From DASYHS01 sp035998295 (GTDB lineage: Bacteria; Pseudomonadota; Alphaproteobacteria; Azospirillales; Azospirillaceae): DNA of 10,692 nucleotides. Location: positions 1 through 10,692 of the forward strand of contig NZ_DASYHS010000223.1 in NCBI RefSeq assembly GCF_035998295.1, written 5' to 3'. Below are positions 1 to 6,076 of the stretch, one piece after another (position 1 is the first letter of the stretch; each line of letters starts with the position of its first letter). The position numbers were made by a program, and so were the translations under genes. Below the pieces are notes generated by a model. The model did not search any database. It had not been told where the DNA came from and was given only the letters and a program-made list of their open reading frames with translations.

Positions 1-213
1 GTTCAGGAAGTGCGGGACCGACTTCTCGTGGATGTACAGCCCGTCGGCGATGAACACGAAGTCGATGCCGGCGGCTTCGGCCTTGCGCGCCTTTTCGACG
101 TAGTAGCCGAAGTTGATGCTGGCGTCGGCAGGCACGCTGGGATGCTTCCAGGCGTTCATGTTGGTGCCCGCACCCTGCACCATGATGCCGAAATTGATGC
201 GCCGCCTCTCCAT
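1..213 (-). CDS. LLM-class flavin-dependent monooxygenase, NtaA/SnaA/DszA type (5' part only)
   Basis: The first 71 codons are present; the rest lies beyond the left edge. The N-terminus reads MERRRINFGIMVQG, followed by a NAWKHP segment (residues 20-25), then YYVEKARKAEAAGIDFVFIADGLY and a terminal HFLN. The segments (A/N)WxHP, AExxxFDxVFxADGLY and PHFLNRFEP are hallmarks of the reduced-flavin-dependent monooxygenases related to nitrilotriacetate monooxygenase component A, pristinamycin synthase SnaA and DszA. These use FMNH2 from a separate reductase to oxidise small organic or sulfur compounds in the cytoplasm. The substrate cannot be told from this fragment. The ATG at 213 is supported by a strong ribosome binding site (AAAGGAG, 228-222) 8 nt upstream. 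The gene is unrelated to the flagellar cluster and is separated from it by the GH16 gene and a 264-nt AT-rich gap. Confidence 0.85.
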   Translation of the reverse strand, partial: MERRRINFGIMVQGAGTNMNAWKHPSVPADASINFGYYVEKARKAEAAGIDFVFIADGLYIHEKSVPHFLN

Positions 214-221
214 ATGAAGAA

Positions 222-228
222 CTCCTTT
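222..228 (-). promoter_or_regulatory. Ribosome binding site of the flavin monooxygenase gene
   Basis: On the minus strand AAAGGAG lies 8 nt before the ATG at 213. It is a near-perfect Shine-Dalgarno sequence and fixes the start codon, because no other in-frame start lies nearby. Confidence 0.75.
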
Positions 229-274
229 ATCTAAAATCCAATTAAAATCATAATCGGATATGGACTTTCTTTAT

Positions 275-337
275 GCAGACAACAGCATTGGTCTGCCGTC
301 GCATTTTTGGCCATTTCTTTACGTCTGGTCTACCTGA
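275..337. promoter_or_regulatory. Operator-like repeats in the AT-rich gap upstream of the monooxygenase gene
   Basis: Three related words occur here. GCAGAC (275-280) and GTCTGC (291-296) form an inverted repeat with a 10-nt centre. TGGTCTGCC (289-297) is repeated as TGGTCTACC (326-334) 37 bases further on. The second copy is the core of an imperfect palindrome, TC-N-GGT-CT-ACC-N-GA (324-337), whose GGT-N2-ACC core resembles sites bound by GntR/FadR-type repressors. The block lies 60-125 bases upstream of the monooxygenase start, where a promoter and operator would be expected. A TATGAT word (252-247, minus strand) could be a -10 element, but I find no convincing -35 at the right distance. 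The binding protein is unknown. Confidence 0.35.
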
Positions 338-443
338 AGATTCTTATAGGCGCGCATGAAATGTACGCACCCTTCCCTCTGGCCGTCCAAGACAAGACGG
401 ACACCGAATTCTATCGTAGGAGACTTGGCGATGCGGGCCGCAT

Positions 444-465
444 CGGGCGGGCGTCTTCCCGCCCG
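444..465 (-). terminator. GC-rich hairpin just after the GH16-RTX stop codon
   Basis: CGGGCGGG (444-451) and CCCGCCCG (458-465) form a perfect 8-bp stem with a 6-nt loop, starting 12 nt beyond the stop codon of the glycanase gene. No T-run follows on the minus strand, so it is not a canonical intrinsic terminator. It may stabilise the mRNA 3' end or support factor-dependent termination. Confidence 0.35.
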
Positions 466-477
466 CCCCGACCGCGT

Positions 478-2370
478 TCAGGCCCAGACCACGTCGTCCG
501 GGGCGAGCGAGGAGACGCCCTCGATCACGAAGGTTTCCAGGCTGTCCTGATGGAACACCGTCCATGCGTCGCCATTGCCGGCGAGGCGGGCGCCGGGACC
601 GTAGCCCTCGATGCGGATGGTGTCGCCCGGAAGTTCGCCGTTGCCCTGGAAGTCGGCGATCAGGTCGCCATGGGCATCGCCCTTGCGCAGGATGAAGACG
701 TCGTCGCCGCGCCCGCCGGTCATCCTGTCGCTGCCGCCGCCGCCGATGATGATGTCGTTGCCGGTGTTGCCGACGATCACGTTGTCGAGCGCGTTGCCGG
801 TGGCGACCGTCCCGACCGTGTTGTAGATGCCGAGGTTCTCGACGTTCGCCGGCATCACGTACCGCTTGAGGAACACGTTGACGAGGTCGCGGCCCTCGCC
901 CTCGAACTCGATCACCTTGTCGCTGCCGCTGTCGACGACATAGGTGTCGCCGCCGCCGCCGCCGGCCATCTGGTCCTCGCCGCCCCGGCCGATCAGCTTG
1001 TCGTTGCCGTCGCCGCCCTGCAGCGTCTCGCTTGCCCCGGTGCCCTTGACGTAGATTTCGGGCGTCCCGGTGGCGGCCCAGTCCCCCGGCGCGGGCCGGG
1101 CCGGCACCAGCGGCACGCTGTCGAGGAACACGAACTGCTCCGGACTGAAATCGGCGACCTGCCTGTCCTTGAACAGCAGTGCCTGTTCCCGGTCGAGGCG
1201 AAGCACGACGTCGCCGCCATCCTGCGTCATCCAGGCCTTCACGTCGGCGAAATGCGTGAAATAGAAGCCTTCGAGCCGGACCTTGTCCCCGCTCCCGAAG
1301 TCGAGGATCACGTCGTCGCCGTCCCCCCGCCTCACGACGAACAGGTCGACGCCCGCGTCGCCGAACAGCGTGTCGTCGCCGGCGCCACCGTCGAGCTGGT
1401 TGTATTTGGCGTCGCTGCCGGCGATGAAGTTGTCGAGGTCGTTGCCCTGGGCGTAGCGCGACCATTCGCCGGTCAGGCGGAGCTTCGTCTCCCCCTCGCC
1501 GAGCCCGTCCCGGAACGCGTAGGTGACCCGCGCCCCCTCGTCCGACAGCACCTGGAACGACGACGCGGCGACCGGCCCCCAGTCCGCCGGCATGCCCGGC
1601 CCGTCGTGCTCCGCCTTATGCTGGTAGGCGCGGATGTAGTCGATCTTCATCTCGGCCGGGAAACCGGTCGTGGCGTCCGGCGCCCCCGCCCAGTAGCCGC
1701 CGACCGCCAGATTGGCGATCAGGTACATGGGCTGGTCGAAGACGTAGTTGGGCGCCTCGCCGACCTTCACCCCGTCGTAGTACCAAGCGACCCGGTCCTG
1801 CCGCCACTCGAACCCATAGGTGTGGAAGCCGTCGGAGCTGTCGAACGGCACCGTGACGTCGACCGCATGGTCGACCGCCTTGGTCCCGGTGTCCGTCGTG
1901 TAGTGCGCCGTCCCGTAGAGGCGGCTGGGTTCCTGGCCGAGGATCTCGACCACGTCGTATTCCGGCGGCCACTCGCCGTCGGCGGTCAGCATCCAGAAGG
2001 CCGGCCACAGCCCCTGCCCGGCCGGCATCTGGGCCCGGATTTCGAAATAGCCGTACTGCATGGAGAAGGAGTTCTCCGACCCGATCATGCCCGACGTGTA
2101 GTCGAGATCGCCGATGAGCGGTTTGATCTCCGGGTCCGCCGGGCGCGCCGTGATCGTCAGGACGCCGTCGGCGACGGAGAACGGGTCCAGCCCCAGCCCC
2201 TCGTAGGCGGGATCGACGTAGAACTGCTGCTCGCCGTTTCCGGGCAGGGTGCGCGATCCCCAGTAGCCCGTGGTGTTCCAGGTGCCGGACGTCCCGTCGA
2301 ACAGGGACAGGGCGTCGAATTCGTCGCTGAAGACGATGTCGTAGCGCGAGAGGTCGATCTGCGAGGACAT
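478..2370 (-). CDS. Secreted GH16 family endo-beta-glycanase with RTX calcium-binding repeats
   Basis: This 630-residue protein has an N-terminal GH16 (laminarinase/lichenase-like) domain at about residues 8-250. The catalytic signature ExDxxE is E137-Y-D-V-V-E142, preceded by LWPAFWML (121-128) and followed by a conserved GGYW (224-227). By family analogy E137 is the nucleophile and E142 the acid/base. The C-terminal half carries glycine/aspartate RTX nonapeptides in three clusters near 328-344, 452-475 and 534-557, with beta-rich segments between them. It ends in DDVVWA, and there is no Sec signal, which fits type I secretion with calcium-dependent folding outside the cell. The closest functional model I know is the succinoglycan depolymerase ExsH of Sinorhizobium; the true substrate is inferred to be a beta-glucan or exopolysaccharide. 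The ATG at 2370 is chosen because the fold begins almost at once (YDIVFSDEFD, residues 10-19) and GGAAG lies 7 nt upstream. A 55-residue in-frame upstream extension is basic and lacks any secretion signal. No transporter genes are in view. Confidence 0.88.
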   Translation of the reverse strand: MSSQIDLSRYDIVFSDEFDALSLFDGTSGTWNTTGYWGSRTLPGNGEQQFYVDPAYEGLGLDPFSVADGVLTITARPADPEIKPLIGDLDYTSGMIGSENSFSMQYGYFEIRAQMPAGQGLWPAFWMLTADGEWPPEYDVVEILGQEPSRLYGTAHYTTDTGTKAVDHAVDVTVPFDSSDGFHTYGFEWRQDRVAWYYDGVKVGEAPNYVFDQPMYLIANLAVGGYWAGAPDATTGFPAEMKIDYIRAYQHKAEHDGPGMPADWGPVAASSFQVLSDEGARVTYAFRDGLGEGETKLRLTGEWSRYAQGNDLDNFIAGSDAKYNQLDGGAGDDTLFGDAGVDLFVVRRGDGDDVILDFGSGDKVRLEGFYFTHFADVKAWMTQDGGDVVLRLDREQALLFKDRQVADFSPEQFVFLDSVPLVPARPAPGDWAATGTPEIYVKGTGASETLQGGDGNDKLIGRGGEDQMAGGGGGDTYVVDSGSDKVIEFEGEGRDLVNVFLKRYVMPANVENLGIYNTVGTVATGNALDNVIVGNTGNDIIIGGGGSDRMTGGRGDDVFILRKGDAHGDLIADFQGNGELPGDTIRIEGYGPGARLAGNGDAWTVFHQDSLETFVIEGVSSLAPDDVVWA

Positions 2371-2404
2371 GGGTCCGCTTCCGGAGTGCGCGGGATTGCG
2401 CCGA

Positions 2405-2435
2405 GGGGCGGACGGACGCCGACCGTCGCCGCCCC
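2405..2435. promoter_or_regulatory. Strong hairpin between the PilZ gene and the GH16-RTX gene
   Basis: GGGGCGG (2405-2411) pairs with CCGCCCC (2429-2435), and ACGG (2412-2415) pairs with CCGT (2423-2426). This gives an 11-bp stem with a 2-nt bulge and a 7-nt loop, about 35 nt upstream of the GH16 start. It has no T-run. It could end or weaken read-through from the flagellar operon, or form a leader structure of the GH16 mRNA. The rest of the 130-nt gap (2371-2500) has an AT-rich patch at 2451-2467 that might hold a promoter, but no convincing -35/-10 pair was found. Confidence 0.4.
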
Positions 2436-2500
2436 GGAAGCAAGTGTGGCGAAAATGGGTTAAAATAGTGACTTCGGAACGGCAAAGCCGCGCCTTCGGG

Positions 2501-3187
2501 TTAATCCGAAATGCGTCCCGAAGCGGCCAGGGCACGCTCTATCCGGCCGATTTCCGCCCAGAACTCGGCGAAGATCCGGGCGCGGACGGCGCCGCCGGCC
2601 GCTGCGTCCTGCGCCGGGGCGGCATCGGGATGGCAGCGGCGGGCGAAGGCGATCTTGATCGTGAACAGCAGGTCGGAGACGGCGGCGCGCTGCTCCGGAC
2701 CGAGCCGGCGCAGCCCCGGCGGCAGCGAGGCCACCCCGTTCTCCGCCCCGTCCCCGGCCTGGGCCGCCGGGACGGGCAGGTCCCGGTCGCCGACGGCGGA
2801 GGAAGGCCGGCTGGCGGCGGGCATCTCGGAATAGGCTCGGCCGCCGACGGTCTCCCTCAAGGTCGCCGCGAGGTCGAAGTGACGGTCCACGGCCGCGCGG
2901 ACGGCCGCGTCCATCCCGACGAAGCGGGCCGCCATGCGCCCGGCGGCTTCCACGCGCACGACCGCCGCGGCCGCGCGGAACTCGTGCCTCCGGCCGCCGG
3001 CCAGCAGGCTCATGCCCGCCTCGAAGCCGTCGCCCGGCGCGCCGCCGCCCTCCCAGCCCGCCACCAGGAAGCCGTGCCGGCTCCAGTTCACCAGCGGGAA
3101 CACCCCGCCGCCGATCACGGCGACGCCCGCCTCGACCGCCTCCCGGAAGTCCAGGCGCTTGTCGAGGAAGCCCCGCCCGCCCGCCAT
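2501..3187 (-). CDS. PilZ-domain protein with an HPD (J-domain-like) C-terminal segment
   Basis: This 228-residue protein lacks signal peptide and membrane segments, so it is probably cytoplasmic. The N-terminal part (about 5-105) matches the two-part cyclic-di-GMP-binding signature of PilZ domains: RxxxR at R11-L-D-F-R15 and [D/N]xSxxG at N34-W-S-R-H-G39, 19 residues apart, followed by beta-strand-like segments. A low-complexity linker (about 115-155) leads to a helical C-terminus: a hydrophobic helix (170-185), the tripeptide HPD (186-188), a short Ala/Gly loop, and a second helix (201-220). Helix-HPD-helix is the core layout of a DnaJ-type J domain, but most other conserved J-domain residues are absent, so that part is tentative. 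The ATG at 3187 is 12 nt after fliG; its ribosome binding site GAGGGG overlaps the fliG stop codon, implying coupled translation. Position suggests a role in controlling the motor or its assembly, like YcgR-type brakes, but this is inference. Confidence 0.72.
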   Translation of the reverse strand: MAGGRGFLDKRLDFREAVEAGVAVIGGGVFPLVNWSRHGFLVAGWEGGGAPGDGFEAGMSLLAGGRRHEFRAAAAVVRVEAAGRMAARFVGMDAAVRAAVDRHFDLAATLRETVGGRAYSEMPAASRPSSAVGDRDLPVPAAQAGDGAENGVASLPPGLRRLGPEQRAAVSDLLFTIKIAFARRCHPDAAPAQDAAAGGAVRARIFAEFWAEIGRIERALAASGRISD

Positions 3188-3199
3188 CGGCCGGCCCCC

Positions 3200-4228
3200 T
3201 CAGTAGACGACCGCGTCGGCCTCGTCGGCCTGCGGGATCACGATGATGCCGTCGTCGGCCAACGACTTGGCCGTCAGCACGATCTCGGCCTGCGCCTCGT
3301 GGACGTCGCGCATCCGCACCGGCCCCATGTTCTCGATCTCGTCCTCCATGATCAGGCGGCCGCGGTCCGACATCACCGACAGGAACCGCTCGCGATGCGG
3401 CGCGTCGGCCCCCTTGAGGGCGGCGGCGAGCTGGGCCGGGTCGCTGCGCCGGATCACGGTCTGCAGCGAGACGGGGTCGAGGCGCATCAGGTCCTCGAAG
3501 GTGAACATCAGCTGCTTGATGCGCTGGGCCGAGTCCGGCAGCTCGCGATCGAGGTCGGTGAAGAGATCGGTCAGCGTATCGCGGTCGACGCGGTTGAAGA
3601 TGTCCGCCATCCGCTCGTGGGCATCGTGCCCGTGCGTGCGGGCGTAGTTGGTCATGAACTCGCTGTGCAGGGTCGATTCCAGGTCGAGCAGCACTTCGCG
3701 CTGCACGGATTCGAGCTGGATCATGCGCTCGACGACCTCGAAGCGCAGCCCCGGCTGCAGCATCGGCAGCACCTTGGCCGCGTGCTCCGGGCGGATCTTG
3801 GACAGGACCACGGCGATGGTCTGGGGGTATTCGGTCTTGAGATAGTTGGCCAGCACGCCCTCGTTGACGTTGGACATCTTCTCCCACATCGTCCGGCCGG
3901 CGGGGCCGCGGATCTCGCCCATGATCTCGCCGACGCGGTCCACGGGCAGGAAGCGCGACAGCATGCGCTCGGTGCTCTCGTAGGTGCCCATCACCGAGCC
4001 GGCGTTCGCGAAGCGCTCGGTGAAGGCACGCAGCAGCGCCTCGACCAGGTTCGACGTGACGGTGCCGAGCGCCGCCATCGAGCGGCTGACCATCCGGATC
4101 TCGTCCTCGTCCAGGCGCTCCATCAGGCGCGATCCCTTCTCCTCCCCGAGGGTCAGGAACACGATCGCGACCTTCTCGGCGCCGCTCAGGCTCTTGTAGT
4201 TGTCCCGGATCTTGACGGGGGCACCCAT
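3200..4228 (-). CDS. fliG: Flagellar motor switch protein FliG
   Basis: FliG is the rotor protein of the C-ring that contacts FliF above, FliM below and the stator, and so produces torque and switching. The 342-residue product has the usual length and three-part structure. The N-terminal domain (about 10-100, starting LSGAEKVAIVFLTLGEE) binds FliF. The middle domain carries the EHPQ-equivalent motif as E133-Y-P-Q136, and the linker to the C-terminal domain includes M241-F-T-F-E-D-L. The C-terminal torque helix region is about 284-314, with GPVRMRDVHEAQ at 302-313. Tyrosine replaces the usual histidine in EHPQ. The ATG at 4228 follows a GAGGAG site that overlaps the fliP stop, 13 nt downstream of fliP. 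In many bacteria fliG directly follows fliF; here it comes after fliP, near the end of the operon. Confidence 0.97.
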   Translation of the reverse strand: MGAPVKIRDNYKSLSGAEKVAIVFLTLGEEKGSRLMERLDEDEIRMVSRSMAALGTVTSNLVEALLRAFTERFANAGSVMGTYESTERMLSRFLPVDRVGEIMGEIRGPAGRTMWEKMSNVNEGVLANYLKTEYPQTIAVVLSKIRPEHAAKVLPMLQPGLRFEVVERMIQLESVQREVLLDLESTLHSEFMTNYARTHGHDAHERMADIFNRVDRDTLTDLFTDLDRELPDSAQRIKQLMFTFEDLMRLDPVSLQTVIRRSDPAQLAAALKGADAPHRERFLSVMSDRGRLIMEDEIENMGPVRMRDVHEAQAEIVLTAKSLADDGIIVIPQADEADAVVY

Positions 4229-4241
4229 GGGCTCGGTCTCC

Positions 4242-5033
4242 TCAGGACGAATAGGATCGGATCAGGCTGCCCGCGATCAGGAACCAGCCGTCCGTGAGCA
4301 CGAAGAAGATGATCTTGAAGGGCAGCGAGATCATGACCGGCGGCAGCATCATCATGCCCATCGCCATCAGGATCGACGCCACCACCATGTCGATGACCAG
4401 GAACGGCAGGAACAGCAGGAACCCGATCTCGAAGGCGCGCCGCAGCTCCGACAGCAGGAAGGCCGGTATCAGGACGCGCAGCCCCGCAGGCTCCGCCGCG
4501 ACCCCTTCGGCAGCGGTTCCTCCGGCCGCCTCGCCCCCGGCCGGCCCGGTGAACGCGGCGAAGGCCGCGAGGTCGCGGTCGCGGACATTGGCGGCCATGA
4601 AGCCGCGGAACGGCTCGACGATGCGCTCGATGCCCTGCTCCTGCGTCACCTGCTCGTCCAGCATCGGCTTCAGCCCGTCCCGCCACGCCTCGTCGAAGAC
4701 GGGCCCCATGATGTGGATCGTGAGGAACAGCGCGAGGCTGATCAGCACCATGTTGGGCGGGGATTGCTGGAGCCCGATGGCGGAGCGCAGCAGCGACAGC
4801 ACGACGACGATCCGGGTGAAGGACGTCACCATGATCAGCAGCCCGGGCGCGACGCTGAGCACGGTGATCAGGATGATGCCCTGGATGATCCGGCCGGACA
4901 GCGATGCCCCCTCCCCGCCGGGATCGAGGCCGAACGCGGAGCCGATGTCGAAGGTCTGCGCGGCCGCCGGACCGGCGCCGAGCGCGAGCCCGGCGAGCGC
5001 CAGCCCGAGCGGCGCGACAAGCATGGGATGCAT
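4242..5033 (-). CDS. fliP: Flagellar type III export gate protein FliP
   Basis: FliP forms the core of the export gate pore with FliQ and FliR in the inner membrane inside the MS ring. The 263-residue product starts with a signal peptide (residues 1-25, ending PAAA before QTFD). Next comes the signature VAPGLLIMVTSFTRIVVVLS (61-80) with LLRSAIGLQQ, a periplasmic region, and then PAFLLSELRRAFEIGF (190-205). A long hydrophobic region (206-234) and a last membrane segment (239-256) follow. An Ala/Gly-rich stretch (about 161-184) makes the periplasmic part longer than usual. Start choice is uncertain: the ATG at 5033 is preferred, 7 nt after the fliN stop and giving a clean signal peptide. A GTG at 5063 would overlap fliN and put ten polar residues in front, and an ATG at 5024 is also possible. 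fliQ and fliR are not in the window. Confidence 0.96.
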   Translation of the reverse strand: MHPMLVAPLGLALAGLALGAGPAAAQTFDIGSAFGLDPGGEGASLSGRIIQGIILITVLSVAPGLLIMVTSFTRIVVVLSLLRSAIGLQQSPPNMVLISLALFLTIHIMGPVFDEAWRDGLKPMLDEQVTQEQGIERIVEPFRGFMAANVRDRDLAAFAAFTGPAGGEAAGGTAAEGVAAEPAGLRVLIPAFLLSELRRAFEIGFLLFLPFLVIDMVVASILMAMGMMMLPPVMISLPFKIIFFVLTDGWFLIAGSLIRSYSS

Positions 5034-5040
5034 GCGCGCG

Positions 5041-5352
5041 CTACTCGATGCCCATGTCGGCACGCACGATCTCGGTCAGGGTGACGCCGAGCTTCTGGTC
5101 CTCGACGATCACCACCTCGCCGCGTGCGACCAGCCGGTGGTTGACCAGGATCTCCACCGTCTCCCCGACTTTGCGGTCCAGCTCCACCACGGCGCCGCGG
5201 CCCAGCTTGAGCAGCTGCGAGACCGGCATCGCGGTGCGGCCGAGCACCACCTGGACATGGACGGGGACGTTGTAGATCGCGGTCAGCGGCTCGGCGTCCT
5301 CGCCCTCGGGCCGGGCCTCCTCGACGAACAGGTCGGGGCTAAGCGTGGTCAT
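5041..5352 (-). CDS. fliN: Flagellar motor switch protein FliN
   Basis: FliN forms the lower rim of the C-ring with FliM and docks FliH to bring export substrates to the gate. The 103-residue product is short and consists mainly of one SpoA (surface presentation of antigens) domain, about residues 25-100. The segments NVPVHVQVVLGRTAMPVSQL, VVELDRKVGETVEILVN and VARGEVVIVEDQKLGV are typical of FliN. The short acidic N-terminus (about 1-22) is variable in the family. The ATG at 5352 lies inside the end of fliH (14-nt overlap), with GGAG 10 nt upstream, so translation is probably coupled. With FliG and FliM also present, the window holds every switch protein. Confidence 0.96.
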   Translation of the reverse strand: MTTLSPDLFVEEARPEGEDAEPLTAIYNVPVHVQVVLGRTAMPVSQLLKLGRGAVVELDRKVGETVEILVNHRLVARGEVVIVEDQKLGVTLTEIVRADMGIE

Positions 5353-6076
5353 TGCGGTGTGTCTCCGTGACGATTTCTACTCGGACGGCGTCCAGCGCCC
5401 GTTCGGCCAGCGCCGCGATGGCCGCCTCGACCGTGGAAGGGTCGTGCGTCAGGCTGCCGGCGGCCCATTCCGCCCGGATCGCGCCCCGGCCGAGCGCCGG
5501 GTCTCCGGTGACGGCGAGCCGTCCCGCGAAGCCGTCGGCGCAGGCGAGCCCGGCGAGATGCGCCTGCAGGGATGCGGCGGCCTCCGGCCTGACGCGGATG
5601 TCGAGCACGGGCGACGTCCTCGCGGCGCGCAGCGCTTCGGCCGCGAGGCGCTCCATCGCCGGGCCGGCCCCCAGTGCTGCCAGCCCCGGCGCCATGCGGC
5701 GTACCAGGGCGGCCATCACCGCCGCCGCGTCGGCCTCCATGGCGGCCGTCACGCTCTCCATCCGGCGCGCGATCCGGCGCAGGGCCGCCTTCAGGACCGT
5801 CAGCGCCGCGGCCGCTTCCGCCTGCGCGCCGGCGGTGGCTGCTGCGATGCCGTCGGCGCGCCCGGCCTCGAACCCGGCGGCGAAGCCCCGTGCCTCCGCC
5901 TCGGCCGCCGCGGCGCGCAGCGCGTCGTCGGTATGGACCGGCGGGTCGGGCGGATCGGGGTCCGCCGCCACTACCGGACCCGGCCCTCCCGGAGCGAAGA
6001 CGGGCGGGCCGGCGGCAGGAAGGCCGGGGGACGCGGCGTCGAAGCGCAGGTCGAAGGCGTAGCGGGGATAGCCCAT
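5339..6076 (-). CDS. fliH: Flagellar assembly protein FliH
   Basis: FliH is the cytoplasmic stator-like regulator of the export ATPase FliI; it links FliI to FliN at the C-ring. The 245-residue product has a proline-rich N-terminus (about 12-50), then a long alanine-rich helical region (50-130) that includes the GxxxG-like stretch RGFAAGFEAGRADG typical of FliH. The C-terminal domain carries GDPALGRGAIRAEWAAGSL, the family's conserved (G)D..L..G..R.EW..G motif. Sequence conservation is otherwise low, as usual for FliH. The ATG at 6076 overlaps the fliF stop by one base (TGATG), and a strong GAGGAGG site lies 7 nt upstream, which favours it over the GTG one codon earlier. No fliI is visible in the window, so it must lie elsewhere. 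Confidence 0.93.
   Translation of the reverse strand: MGYPRYAFDLRFDAASPGLPAAGPPVFAPGGPGPVVAADPDPPDPPVHTDDALRAAAAEAEARGFAAGFEAGRADGIAAATAGAQAEAAAALTVLKAALRRIARRMESVTAAMEADAAAVMAALVRRMAPGLAALGAGPAMERLAAEALRAARTSPVLDIRVRPEAAASLQAHLAGLACADGFAGRLAVTGDPALGRGAIRAEWAAGSLTHDPSTVEAAIAALAERALDAVRVEIVTETHRNDHA

Noticed and set aside
214..477. Small protein genes in the AT-rich gap.
   Set aside because: The few short open frames here have no ribosome binding site or coding-like composition; nothing beyond the operator-like repeats and the 3' hairpin was supported.
640..1440. Repeated GTCGTCGCC-like words in the GH16-RTX gene that look like a DNA repeat array.
   Set aside because: They are the coding sequence of RTX glycine/aspartate nonapeptides (GGxGxDxxx) and need no separate repeat element.
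307..2463. A 718-codon open frame on the plus strand opposite the GH16-RTX gene.
   Set aside because: Its translation is rich in Asp, Val, Arg, His and Ala without any recognisable domain, as expected from the antisense of a GC-rich gene with GC-biased third positions. The opposite strand encodes a clear GH16-RTX protein.
2480..2490. CGGC-AAA-GCCG hairpin after the PilZ stop codon as an operon terminator.
   Set aside because: The stem is only 4 bp with a 3-nt loop and the following T's are interrupted (ACTATTTTAA), so it is too weak to call a terminator.
2371..2535. A 55-residue N-terminal extension of the GH16 protein from an ATG at 2535.
   Set aside because: It would overlap the end of the PilZ gene, encodes a basic segment unlike any signal peptide, and the GH16 fold begins right after the ATG at 2370, which has its own ribosome binding site.
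2369..4297. A 642-codon open frame on the plus strand opposite the PilZ gene and fliG.
   Set aside because: It is antisense to two well-supported genes, has low-complexity composition, and has no family resemblance.
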